Shown one piece after another: positions 6,058 to 12,715 of a stretch of DNA of 22,195 nucleotides; positions within the stretch are counted from its first letter, which is position 1, and each line of letters starts with the position of its first letter. The notes below the pieces were generated by a model, which was given only the letters and a program-made list of their open reading frames with translations, searched no databases and had not been told where the DNA came from. This stretch comes from an uncultured Clostridia bacterium (GTDB lineage: Bacteria; Bacillota; Clostridia; TANB77; CAG-508). The stretch is taken from the NCBI GenBank assembly GCA_944390305.1, contig CALXPX010000005.1, positions 1 to 22,195 of the forward strand. The letters run 5' to 3'. The translations under genes were made by a program, and so were the position numbers.

Positions 6058-7020
6058 ATGAATTTTGTAGGAAATACGCCAATGATAAGAATAGACTATG
6101 ATTATAATGGAGAAGAAAAGTATATATATACAAAATTAGAATATTATAATCCAACAGGCAGTATAAAAGATAGAGTAGCCTATTATATTATAGATAAAGC
6201 AATAAGAAAAAATAAATTAAAAGCAAATATGCCTATAATAGAAGCGACAAGTGGAAATACAGGAATTGCATTATCGGCTGTGGGAGCTAAATTAAAACAT
6301 CCTGTATATATTTTTATGCCAAGTTGGGTAAGCATAGAAAGAATAAAAATCATGAATATGTATGGGGCAAATGTAGTACTTATATCAGAAGAAGAAGGAG
6401 GTTTTTTAGAATGTATTAAAAGAGCAAAAGAGATGGCTGAAAAAGAAAATGGATTTTTAGTTGATCAATTTGCAAACAAAGATAATTTTGAAGTACATTA
6501 TAAAATAACAGGAAAAGAAATTTTGGATGATGTAAATGAAGAAATAGGTGCTTTTATATCTGGAGTAGGAACAGGTGGAACTTTAATGGGAGTAGGTTCT
6601 AAAATAAAAGAAAAGTACGATCAAAGTAAGATTGTTGCTATAGAACCAGAAAAAATGCCACTTATTTCAGGAGGAAAAATTAAAGGTAATCATAAAATAG
6701 AAGGTATAGGAGATGAATTTGTACCTGATTTATTGCATAAAGATAAAATCGATGAAATATATTTAATAAATGATGATGATGCAATTAATATGTCAAGAAA
6801 GTTATCTAGGAACTTAGGATTAGGAGTAGGAATATCATCAGGAGCTAATTTTTTAGGTGCAGTCCTTCAAAATGATGTAAGTAAAAAGCCAAGTGTTACA
6901 GTTTTTCCAGATGATAATAAAAAATATTTATCAACAGAATTAAGTGGTCCAATTAGTGATAATGAAGAGTATATATCAAATAAAATTAAACTTATAAGTT
7001 ATCAAATTGTAAATAATTGA
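6058..7020 (+). CDS. cysK: Cysteine synthase family PLP enzyme
   Basis: A 320-aa fold-type II pyridoxal-phosphate enzyme, probably O-acetylserine sulfhydrylase (O-acetylserine plus sulfide to cysteine). NPTGSIKDR (31-39) places the PLP lysine at K37; TSGNTG (64-69) binds the substrate carboxylate; GTGGT (171-175) binds the PLP phosphate; GIGDEFVPDLL (216-226) and VGISSGAN (257-264) are the conserved C-terminal blocks. The tail FPDDNKKYLSTEL differs from the classic D-S-G-E-R-YLST of CysK, a variant I associate with clostridial members, so a related activity (cystathionine beta-synthase-like or other beta-replacement) is possible. The SD AAGGGGG lies 6 bases before the ATG. No CymR or T-box type leader is visible. 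Confidence 0.85.
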   Translation: MNFVGNTPMIRIDYDYNGEEKYIYTKLEYYNPTGSIKDRVAYYIIDKAIRKNKLKANMPIIEATSGNTGIALSAVGAKLKHPVYIFMPSWVSIERIKIMNMYGANVVLISEEEGGFLECIKRAKEMAEKENGFLVDQFANKDNFEVHYKITGKEILDDVNEEIGAFISGVGTGGTLMGVGSKIKEKYDQSKIVAIEPEKMPLISGGKIKGNHKIEGIGDEFVPDLLHKDKIDEIYLINDDDAINMSRKLSRNLGLGVGISSGANFLGAVLQNDVSKKPSVTVFPDDNKKYLSTELSGPISDNEEYISNKIKLISYQIVNN

Positions 7021-7045
7021 CATGTTAAAAAAATAAATGTAAAAT
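7017..7045 (+). promoter_or_regulatory. Sigma-A promoter for the 7082 gene
   Basis: TTGACA (7017-7022), overlapping the cysK stop codon, then 17 bases and TAAAAT (7040-7045). Transcription would begin near 7052, about 30 bases before the ATG at 7082, and probably continues through the HD-domain gene. Confidence 0.65.
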
Positions 7046-7081
7046 AAAAATCGTCAGATAAACTTTTTAAAGGGGAAAGAA

Positions 7082-8026
7082 ATGAAACAAAGGAAAGAAA
7101 AAGGAAAAAATATTAAAAATTTTATATGCATTATTTGTATATGTATATTATTAATGATAATTATATTTACATTTTATTTAGAAAGAAGAAATATAAGCCA
7201 AGAAGTTTTTGTGCCAATTGAACGTTTTAGTGAAATTAGGCATGATATTACTGTTGAAGACTCTGTATATATTGAAGAGATAGAAGATGAAAATGTAAAA
7301 GAACTTATAGGAAGTATTAGAAGCAATTATGGTTTAAATACAAATAACTTTGGTTTTTTTTATTATAATGTAAACAATAAAAAATACTATTTTTATAATG
7401 AAAACAAATATTTTACTGCTGCAAGTACAGTAAAAGTGCCAGTCGCTATGTACTATTATGATAAAATAAACTCTGGAGAACTAGATCTAGAAGTTACTTA
7501 TGTATATAAATCTGGAAATTTTGAAGCAGGTGGAGGAGATGTAACAAATAAATATAAAGCAGGTTCTTCTATCCCTCTTTCTGTATTATTAGAAGAACTT
7601 ATTGTAGATAGTGATAATACTGCGAATAATATATTAATAAGTAATATAGGTTGGAGCAAATATAGAAAAGAGATTGCAAAGTATTCAGATGCAGAATTAG
7701 AAAGTACATTTTATTCATCAAATGTAACATGCCCTAAATTTTCTTTTGATGTTATAAAACATTTGTATGAAAATTCAGAAAAATATGCTCAATTACTAGA
7801 AAATATGAAAAAATCATCTTTTGGAAAATACTTAAAGGAATATTTGGAATATGATGTAGCACATAAATATGGAAGTTATGGTGGATATGTGCATGATTAT
7901 GGAATAATTTATGGTAAAGAAACTTATTTAGTAGGAGTTTTTACAAAAAATATAAATAATGCACCGACACTAATAGCAAATATAGGAAAAAGGTTAGTAG
8001 AAACAGTCGAAAAAACGGAGGAATAA
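7082..8026 (+). CDS. Membrane-anchored class A beta-lactamase-fold serine hydrolase
   Basis: A 314-aa protein with a basic N-terminus and a single membrane segment (about 13-32), then an extracellular beta-lactamase/transpeptidase-fold domain. The nucleophile motif SxxK is S115-T-V-K118, the SDN motif is S177-D-N179, and the third motif, normally KTG, appears as K262-Y-G264. I do not see the ExxLN omega-loop glutamate of true class A beta-lactamases. It therefore belongs to the broad penicillin-binding/beta-lactamase-like group and may be a cell-wall peptidase or an inactive relative rather than a resistance enzyme. SD AAGGGGAAAG precedes the start. It ends 2 bases before the HD-domain gene, so the two are co-translated. 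Family call firm, substrate unknown. Confidence 0.82.
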   Translation: MKQRKEKGKNIKNFICIICICILLMIIIFTFYLERRNISQEVFVPIERFSEIRHDITVEDSVYIEEIEDENVKELIGSIRSNYGLNTNNFGFFYYNVNNKKYYFYNENKYFTAASTVKVPVAMYYYDKINSGELDLEVTYVYKSGNFEAGGGDVTNKYKAGSSIPLSVLLEELIVDSDNTANNILISNIGWSKYRKEIAKYSDAELESTFYSSNVTCPKFSFDVIKHLYENSEKYAQLLENMKKSSFGKYLKEYLEYDVAHKYGSYGGYVHDYGIIYGKETYLVGVFTKNINNAPTLIANIGKRLVETVEKTEE

Positions 8027-8028
8027 TA

Positions 8029-8583
8029 ATGGAAAATCAAATCATAGAATTATTAAAAAGTACAAATAGACCTGGAATAGAAAATCTAATAGCATTTATG
8101 CAAAAATCAGATTTTTTTAAAGCACCAGCTAGTACAAGGTTTCATGGATGTTTTGAAGGTGGACTTGCTGAGCATAGTATGAAGGTATATGAAATTCTAA
8201 AACAAAAAGTTAAAAATTCAGTAATAAATTTAAATGTGCCTAAAGAATCAATTATAATTATTGGGATTTTACATGATATTTGCAAAGTAAATTATTATAA
8301 AGTAGATTATAGAAATGCAAAAAATGCATTAGGAGTCTGGGAAAAAGTTCCATACTATACTGTAGAAGATACAATTCCATATGGCCATGGTGAGAAATCT
8401 GTTATGATGCTATGTGAATATATAAAATTAACAAATGAAGAAAAATATTCTATTAGATGGCATATGGGATATACAGAGCCTAAAGAATTATATGCAACAA
8501 TAGGAGAAGCTTATAAAAAATATCCTTTAGCTTTACTTACACATGAAGCGGATTTGGAAGCTACATATTTTTTTGATATTTAG
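8029..8583 (+). CDS. HD-domain phosphohydrolase-like protein
   Basis: A 184-aa soluble protein with a metal-dependent HD fold. Candidate ligands in order are H49 (GGLAEHSMKV), H82-D83 (GILHDICKV), H120 (YGHGEKS), H145 (RWHMG) and D175 (HEADLEATY). The spacing resembles HD domains of the YhaM/nucleotidase type, which hydrolyse nucleotides or phosphodiesters, but no OB-fold nuclease domain is attached. The N-terminal PGIENLIAFMQKSDFFKAPASTRFHG segment precedes the first His as in those families. CGGAGG lies upstream of the ATG at 8029. The stop codon is followed directly by the rubrerythrin promoter. Substrate unknown. Confidence 0.8.
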   Translation: MENQIIELLKSTNRPGIENLIAFMQKSDFFKAPASTRFHGCFEGGLAEHSMKVYEILKQKVKNSVINLNVPKESIIIIGILHDICKVNYYKVDYRNAKNALGVWEKVPYYTVEDTIPYGHGEKSVMMLCEYIKLTNEEKYSIRWHMGYTEPKELYATIGEAYKKYPLALLTHEADLEATYFFDI

Positions 8584-8584
8584 G

Positions 8585-8613
8585 TTGCACGAATTGTTTT
8601 TTTGTGATATATT
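8585..8613 (+). promoter_or_regulatory. Sigma-A promoter for rubrerythrin
   Basis: TTGCAC (8585-8590), 17 bases, TATATT (8608-8613), starting right after the HD gene stop. The predicted start near 8620 leaves a leader of about 28 bases. I saw no convincing PerR box over it. Confidence 0.72.
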
Positions 8614-8647
8614 ATTAATGTAAAAAATGAAAGATGGAGGTATATAT

Positions 8648-9187
8648 ATGGAACTAAAAGGATCAAAAACAGAGAAAAATTTAATGGAAGCTTTTGCAGG
8701 AGAGTCACAAGCAAGAAATAAATATACATATTTTGCAAGTAAGGCAAAAAAAGAAGGATATGAGCAAATAGCAGCAATATTCCAAGAAACAGCAGATAAT
8801 GAAAAAGAACATGCAAAATTATGGTTTAAATTATTAAATGGTGGAGATATTCCTTCTACTAAAGAAAACTTAAAGGCAGCAGCTCAAGGGGAAAATTTCG
8901 AATGGACAGACATGTATGATAGAATGGCTAAAGAAGCTAAAGAAGAAGGATTTGATAAAATAGCTTATCTTTTTGAACAAGTAGGAAAAATAGAAAAAGA
9001 GCATGAAGCAAGATATTTAAAACTATTAGAAAATGTTGAAAATGGTTTAGTATTTAGCAAAGATGATGAAAGAATTTGGAAATGTAGAAATTGTGGACAT
9101 ATTGTAATAGGAAAATATGCTCCAGAAGTATGCCCAGTATGTAATCATCCAAAAGCTTTTTTCGAAATCAAAGCTGAAAATTATTAA
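8648..9187 (+). CDS. rbr: Rubrerythrin
   Basis: A 179-aa non-haem di-iron peroxidase that reduces hydrogen peroxide in the cytoplasm of anaerobes. The start is ATG 8648 because GGAGG (8636-8640) lies 7 bases upstream; the frame is open from 8627 but unsupported. The ferritin-like four-helix part (about 1-135) has E19 in AFAGESQARN, the first ExxH (E52-H55, ADNEKEHA) and the second ExxH (E116-H119, KIEKEHEARY). The C-terminal rubredoxin-like domain binds iron with CRNC (C146, C149) and CPVC (C162, C165). Every ligand expected is present and the length is typical. It has its own promoter and terminator, so it is monocistronic and fits an oxygen-sensitive lifestyle. Confidence 0.96.
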   Translation: MELKGSKTEKNLMEAFAGESQARNKYTYFASKAKKEGYEQIAAIFQETADNEKEHAKLWFKLLNGGDIPSTKENLKAAAQGENFEWTDMYDRMAKEAKEEGFDKIAYLFEQVGKIEKEHEARYLKLLENVENGLVFSKDDERIWKCRNCGHIVIGKYAPEVCPVCNHPKAFFEIKAENY

Positions 9188-9225
9188 TAAATAATACTTA
9201 ACTAATATCATAAGCATAAGATTAC

Positions 9226-9258
9226 AAAAAGCTGGCTCTTATTTAGTCAGCTTTTTAT
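9226..9258 (+). terminator. Intrinsic terminator after rubrerythrin
   Basis: AAAAAGCTG (9226-9234) pairs with CAGCTTTTT (9248-9256), extended inward by further pairs; the 3' arm ends in a T-run. It lies 39 bases after the stop codon. Confidence 0.87.
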
Positions 9259-9311
9259 AGTATAAAATATATAAAAATATAATAAAATATTATTTTAAGA
9301 ATGGAAAAAAG

Positions 9312-9566
9312 ATGGGAAATATAGTAAAAATAAAAGGAATATATAGACATTTTAAAAACAATTATTATATATTAGAAGATATTGCTTATCATAGTGAAAC
9401 AGGAGAAAAATATGCTGTTTATAGGCAGCTGTATGATGAAGGAAAATTATATATAAGACCTTTAGATATGTTTTTATCAAAAGTAGATAAAGAAAAATAT
9501 CCAATGGTAAAACAAGAATATAGATTCCAACTTCAAAATATAGATAAGAAAAATGAATTACAATAA
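9312..9566 (+). CDS. DUF1653 family protein
   Basis: An 84-aa soluble protein. IYRHFKNNYYILEDIAYHSE (residues 10-29) and YAVYRQLYDEGKLYIRPLDMFLSKVD (34-59) are the conserved core of DUF1653, a small beta-rich domain found alone or fused to other enzymes; its role is not known. The conserved H-S-E-T-G-E turn and the R-P-L/R-M-F motif are intact and the length is normal for stand-alone members. No strong SD precedes the ATG. It is followed 18 bases later by the nucleotidyltransferase gene on the same strand, so they are probably co-transcribed. Confidence 0.83.
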   Translation: MGNIVKIKGIYRHFKNNYYILEDIAYHSETGEKYAVYRQLYDEGKLYIRPLDMFLSKVDKEKYPMVKQEYRFQLQNIDKKNELQ

Positions 9567-9584
9567 AAGTAAAGAGGATATGTA

Positions 9585-10040
9585 ATGAAAATAGGTTTTA
9601 CGATAGGAAAGTTTGCTCCTTTTCATAAAGGACATGAATATTTATTAGATACAGCCCTAAAAGAAATGGATAAAATGTATGTACTTATAAATAATACTGA
9701 TGTAACTGATGTACCTTTAGAAAAAAGAGCAGAATGGATAAAAAAATTATATCCTAATGTTAATATAATACTAGGAGAAAACCCACCACAAAAATACGGA
9801 ATGGATGAAGAGAGTGTAAAAATACAGACTAATTATTTGAAAGATGTATTTAAAAATATTCCTGTTACGCATTTTTATAGTAGTGAGTTATATGGAAAAT
9901 ATGTAGCAAGAGATTTAAATGTAATAGATAGAAGAGTAAGTAAAGAGATTCCTATTTGTGCAACAAAAATTAGAAAAGATTTAGAAAAAAATAAAAAGTA
10001 TTTAGATAAGCTTGTGTATAAAAATATTGCAAATATATAA
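9585..10040 (+). CDS. NadR-like adenylyltransferase (nucleotidyltransferase fold)
   Basis: A 151-aa member of the nucleotidyltransferase superfamily. GKFAPFHKGHEYL (8-20) contains the HxGH nucleotide-binding motif (H14-K-G-H17), and CATKIRKDL (125-133) corresponds to the ISxTxxR motif that binds the triphosphate. FYSSELYGKYVARDLN (97-112) and the R116/R117 region resemble the NMN adenylyltransferase part of NadR. The kinase domain of full NadR is absent, so this is a stand-alone version. A role in NAD salvage (NMN plus ATP to NAD) is plausible but the acceptor is unproven, since FAD synthetase and CTP-using relatives share these motifs. SD-like AAAGAGGA precedes the start. Confidence 0.72.
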   Translation: MKIGFTIGKFAPFHKGHEYLLDTALKEMDKMYVLINNTDVTDVPLEKRAEWIKKLYPNVNIILGENPPQKYGMDEESVKIQTNYLKDVFKNIPVTHFYSSELYGKYVARDLNVIDRRVSKEIPICATKIRKDLEKNKKYLDKLVYKNIANI

Positions 10041-10044
10041 AATA

Positions 10045-10073
10045 TTGATATATTAGCAAATATATGATAAAAT
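10045..10073 (+). promoter_or_regulatory. Sigma-A promoter for tyrS
   Basis: TTGATA (10045-10050), 17 bases, TAAAAT (10068-10073). The leader would be only about 50 bases, too short for a T-box, so tyrS here seems not to be controlled by a T-box riboswitch. Confidence 0.6.
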
Positions 10074-10128
10074 TTATGCATTATAATTATGTATAAATAA
10101 AGATAAACAATTATTAAGGAGAATATTG

Positions 10129-11343
10129 ATGAAAGAAAATGTTTTAGATACATTAAAAGAAAGAGGATATGTAGAGCAAGTAACTTTTGAAGAAGATTTA
10201 AGAAAATTATTAGATAAAGAAAGTATTCCATTTTACATAGGATTTGATCCAACTGCAGATAGTTTGCATGTGGGACATTTTGTTTCTATGATGGTAGCCT
10301 CATATATGCAAAAAGCTGGTCACAGGCCAATAATATTAGTGGGTGGGGGAACTGTTACAATAGGAGATCCATCAGGAAAAACAGATATGAGAAAAATGCT
10401 ATCAAAAGAGGATATAGAGCATAATGTTGAGTGCTGTAAAAAACAATTAGAGAAATTTTTAAGCTTCGAAGGAGAAAATGCAGCTATTATTGTAAATAAT
10501 GCAGATTGGTTACTTAATCTTAATTATATTGATTTTATGAGAAAAATAGGTTCTTTATTTACTATAAATAAAATGCTTGCTGCTGAATGTTATAAAGCAA
10601 GAAAAGATTCAGGGCTTACATTTTTTGAAATGGGATATATGCTTATGCAATCTTATGACTTTTTATATCTTCATGATAAATATAACTGTAAATTAGAGAT
10701 GGGCGGAAATGATCAATGGTCTAATATATTAGGTGGAGTTGATTTAATAAGAAGAATAGGACATGATGATTCTTTCGGACTAACTTTTAAACTTCTTACA
10801 ACCAAAGAAGGTAAAAAGATGGGAAAAACAGAAAAAGGAGCATTATGGTTAGATAAAGAAAAAACATCTCCATACGAATTTTATCAATATTGGAGAAACA
10901 TAGCAGATGAAGATGTAAAGACTGTATTAAGCATGCTAACTTACTTACCTATGGAAGAAGTTGATAGATTATCAAGCCTAAAAGGTGAAAAGATAAATGA
11001 AGCTAAAAAAATAGCAGCTTTTGAAATTACAAAATTAGTACATGGAGAAGAAGAAGCTAAAAAAGCAGAAGAAGCATCAAATAGTTTATTTGAAAATGGT
11101 AAAGACTCAGAAAATATTCCAAAAACACTAATAAATGAAAATGATACAATTGTAGATGCTATTATAAAAGCAGGATTTGCATCTTCTAAGGGACAAGCTA
11201 AAACTTTAATATCTCAAGGTGGAATTACAGTAAATGATGAAAAAATAACTGATGTATCATATAAAATACCAGAAACACAATTAAATGATGGCGTTATTTT
11301 AAGAAAAGGAAAAAAAGCGTTTTCTAAATTGGTAAAAGAATAA
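10129..11343 (+). CDS. tyrS: Tyrosyl-tRNA synthetase
   Basis: A 404-aa class I aminoacyl-tRNA synthetase that charges tRNA-Tyr. ATG 10129 is preferred over the adjacent TTG 10126 because AAGGAG (10116-10121) lies 7 bases upstream of it. The active site shows YIGFDPTADSLHVGH (36-50, HIGH-type motif at 47-50), the tyrosine-binding region YMLMQSYDFLYL (170-181), GGNDQWSNI (192-200) and KMGKT (230-234, the KMSKS loop). Residues 340-404 form an S4 RNA-binding domain (SSKGQAKTLISQGGITVND) for the tRNA. Length is normal for this TyrRS type. It has its own promoter and a terminator, so it is monocistronic. Confidence 0.97.
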   Translation: MKENVLDTLKERGYVEQVTFEEDLRKLLDKESIPFYIGFDPTADSLHVGHFVSMMVASYMQKAGHRPIILVGGGTVTIGDPSGKTDMRKMLSKEDIEHNVECCKKQLEKFLSFEGENAAIIVNNADWLLNLNYIDFMRKIGSLFTINKMLAAECYKARKDSGLTFFEMGYMLMQSYDFLYLHDKYNCKLEMGGNDQWSNILGGVDLIRRIGHDDSFGLTFKLLTTKEGKKMGKTEKGALWLDKEKTSPYEFYQYWRNIADEDVKTVLSMLTYLPMEEVDRLSSLKGEKINEAKKIAAFEITKLVHGEEEAKKAEEASNSLFENGKDSENIPKTLINENDTIVDAIIKAGFASSKGQAKTLISQGGITVNDEKITDVSYKIPETQLNDGVILRKGKKAFSKLVKE

Positions 11344-11348
11344 AAATA

Positions 11349-11392
11349 AAAAAGCATTTAGATTATTAAAAAAATTTAAATGCTTTTTATTT
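11349..11392 (+). terminator. Intrinsic terminator after tyrS
   Basis: AAAAAGCATTTA (11349-11360) pairs exactly with TAAATGCTTTTT (11377-11388) around a 16-base A/T loop, followed by ATTTT. It starts 6 bases after the tyrS stop. Confidence 0.87.
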
Positions 11393-11430
11393 TAGCTTAT
11401 ATTATCTAAATTAAATAATTTTTTAAAATA

Positions 11431-11460
11431 TTGACAATCTTTAGATAAAGATTATATAAT
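11431..11460 (+). promoter_or_regulatory. Consensus sigma-A promoter for ppaC
   Basis: TTGACA (11431-11436), 18 bases, TATAAT (11455-11460): both hexamers are perfect. The start would be near 11467, giving a leader of about 42 bases. Confidence 0.85.
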
Positions 11461-11508
11461 AAACTGTATAATAAATAAAACTATATAAATTAGAAAGAAG
11501 GAATAAAT

Positions 11509-12438
11509 ATGGAAGATAAAGTATTAATATTTGGACATAAGAATCCTGACACCGACTCTATATGTTCTAGCTTAATTATGGAAAAGTTAGCAAAGCATCA
11601 TAATGTAGATGCAGAAGCAGTAAGACTTGGAACAGTAAACAAGGAAACAGGGTATGTGCTAAATTATTTAAAAGTAGAAGAACCAAGACTAATAGAAAAA
11701 GTAGAAAAAGGACAAAAACTTATATTAGTAGATCATAATGAAGCTGCTCAAAGTATAGATGGTAGAGATGATGCAAAAGTTTTAGCGGTTATAGATCATC
11801 ATAGAATAGCAGATTTTATAACAAATGAGCCATTATATTATTTAGCTAAGCCTTATGGATGTACAGCTACTTTATTGTTCGAAGAATATAAAAAAGAAGG
11901 CTTAGAAATAGATAAAGTTATAGGAACATTGATGATTAGTGCTATTATATCAGATACTCTTTTATTAAAATCACCAACATGTACACAAAAAGATATAGAA
12001 GCAGTAAAAGAATTAGAAGATATAACAGGACTTAAAGCTGATGAATATGGATTAGAAATGCTTAAAGCAGGAACTGATTTAAGCACATATTCTAGTGAAG
12101 AAGTAATTAATTTAGATGCTAAAGAATTTAATGCAGATAGTAAAAAGTTTGTTATATCACAAGTTAACACTGCAGATATAGATGATGTTTTTGCAAGAAG
12201 AGAAGAACTTGAATTTGCAATGGAAAAGGAAATTTCAGATAAAAAGTTAAATATATTTATCTTTGTTATAACAGATATAATTAATACTAATTCAAAAATA
12301 ATTGTTTTAGGAAGCGATAAAGATATAGTTGAAAAAGCATTTAATAAAAAATTAGATGAATTTGACTCAATGATACTTGAAGGAGTAGTATCTAGAAAAA
12401 AACAAATAGCTCCTCAAATTTTAGATGCAGCAAAATAA
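11509..12438 (+). CDS. ppaC: Manganese-dependent inorganic pyrophosphatase (DHH family)
   Basis: A 309-aa family II pyrophosphatase that hydrolyses pyrophosphate to phosphate, pulling biosynthetic reactions forward. Metal ligands are visible: H10, D14 and D16 in GHKNPDTDSI; D75 in VDHNE; H97/H98 in the DHH motif IDHHR; D149 in ISDT. The C-terminal DHHA2 domain ends with SRKKQIAP (295-302), the substrate-binding motif with the key Arg and Lys. No CBS-domain insert is present, so this is the short, non-nucleotide-regulated form. AAGAAGG precedes the ATG. A perfect promoter and a strong terminator make it monocistronic and probably highly expressed. Confidence 0.96.
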   Translation: MEDKVLIFGHKNPDTDSICSSLIMEKLAKHHNVDAEAVRLGTVNKETGYVLNYLKVEEPRLIEKVEKGQKLILVDHNEAAQSIDGRDDAKVLAVIDHHRIADFITNEPLYYLAKPYGCTATLLFEEYKKEGLEIDKVIGTLMISAIISDTLLLKSPTCTQKDIEAVKELEDITGLKADEYGLEMLKAGTDLSTYSSEEVINLDAKEFNADSKKFVISQVNTADIDDVFARREELEFAMEKEISDKKLNIFIFVITDIINTNSKIIVLGSDKDIVEKAFNKKLDEFDSMILEGVVSRKKQIAPQILDAAK

Positions 12439-12487
12439 TTTATGATTAAAAATAAATAATAAAACAAAAATATATATTAAAAAAATG

Positions 12488-12531
12488 CCTTACTTATTAA
12501 GCTTTTAACCTTAATAGGTAAGGTTATTTTT
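12488..12531 (+). terminator. Intrinsic terminator after ppaC
   Basis: CCTTACTTATTAAG (12488-12501) pairs with CTTAATAGGTAAGG (12510-12523) with one T-G wobble and an 8-base loop, followed by TTATTTTT. Confidence 0.87.
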
Positions 12532-12552
12532 ATATAAATACAAGTAATATAA

Positions 12553-12559
12553 TGTCGAA
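12553..12559 (+). promoter_or_regulatory. Spo0A-box-like site TGTCGAA
   Basis: TGTCGAA matches the Spo0A (0A) box consensus TGNCGAA and ends 19 bases before the -35 of the MucBP-gene promoter. A 7-base match can arise by chance, so position rather than sequence is the support. Confidence 0.35.
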
Positions 12560-12578
12560 ATTTGGCGACTGATTTTAC

Positions 12579-12607
12579 TTGACAATCCATATTTTACCAT
12601 ATATAAT
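12579..12607 (+). promoter_or_regulatory. Consensus sigma-A promoter for the MucBP protein
   Basis: TTGACA (12579-12584), 17 bases, TATAAT (12602-12607): a perfect promoter. Start near 12614, giving a leader of about 100 bases. Confidence 0.85.
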
Positions 12608-12632
12608 GTTTTTGCAGTTTGATATCAAGTTG

Positions 12633-12670
12633 TTTTATTTCTTAATAAAATAATCTATTCAGATTATTTT
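12633..12670 (+). promoter_or_regulatory. Leader with two mutually exclusive hairpins
   Basis: TTTTATT (12633-12639) pairs with AATAAAA (12644-12650), and AAAATAATCT (12647-12656) pairs exactly with AGATTATTTT (12661-12670) around the loop ATTC. The two share bases 12647-12650, so only one can form. The second is followed by ACTCCC (12672-12677), which could weakly pair with the SD. Regulatory meaning is inference. Confidence 0.4.
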
Positions 12671-12715
12671 AACTCCCACTTATATTTTATATTATAAAAA
12701 AGGAGGATTTTGCCT

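Noticed and set aside
8600..8630. PerR box at the rubrerythrin promoter
   Set aside because: The A/T-rich stretch shares too few positions with TTATAATNATTATAA to be credible.
10041..10128. T-box riboswitch before tyrS
   Set aside because: A promoter at 10045-10073 leaves only about 50 bases of leader, and no T-box sequence or terminator/antiterminator pair is present.
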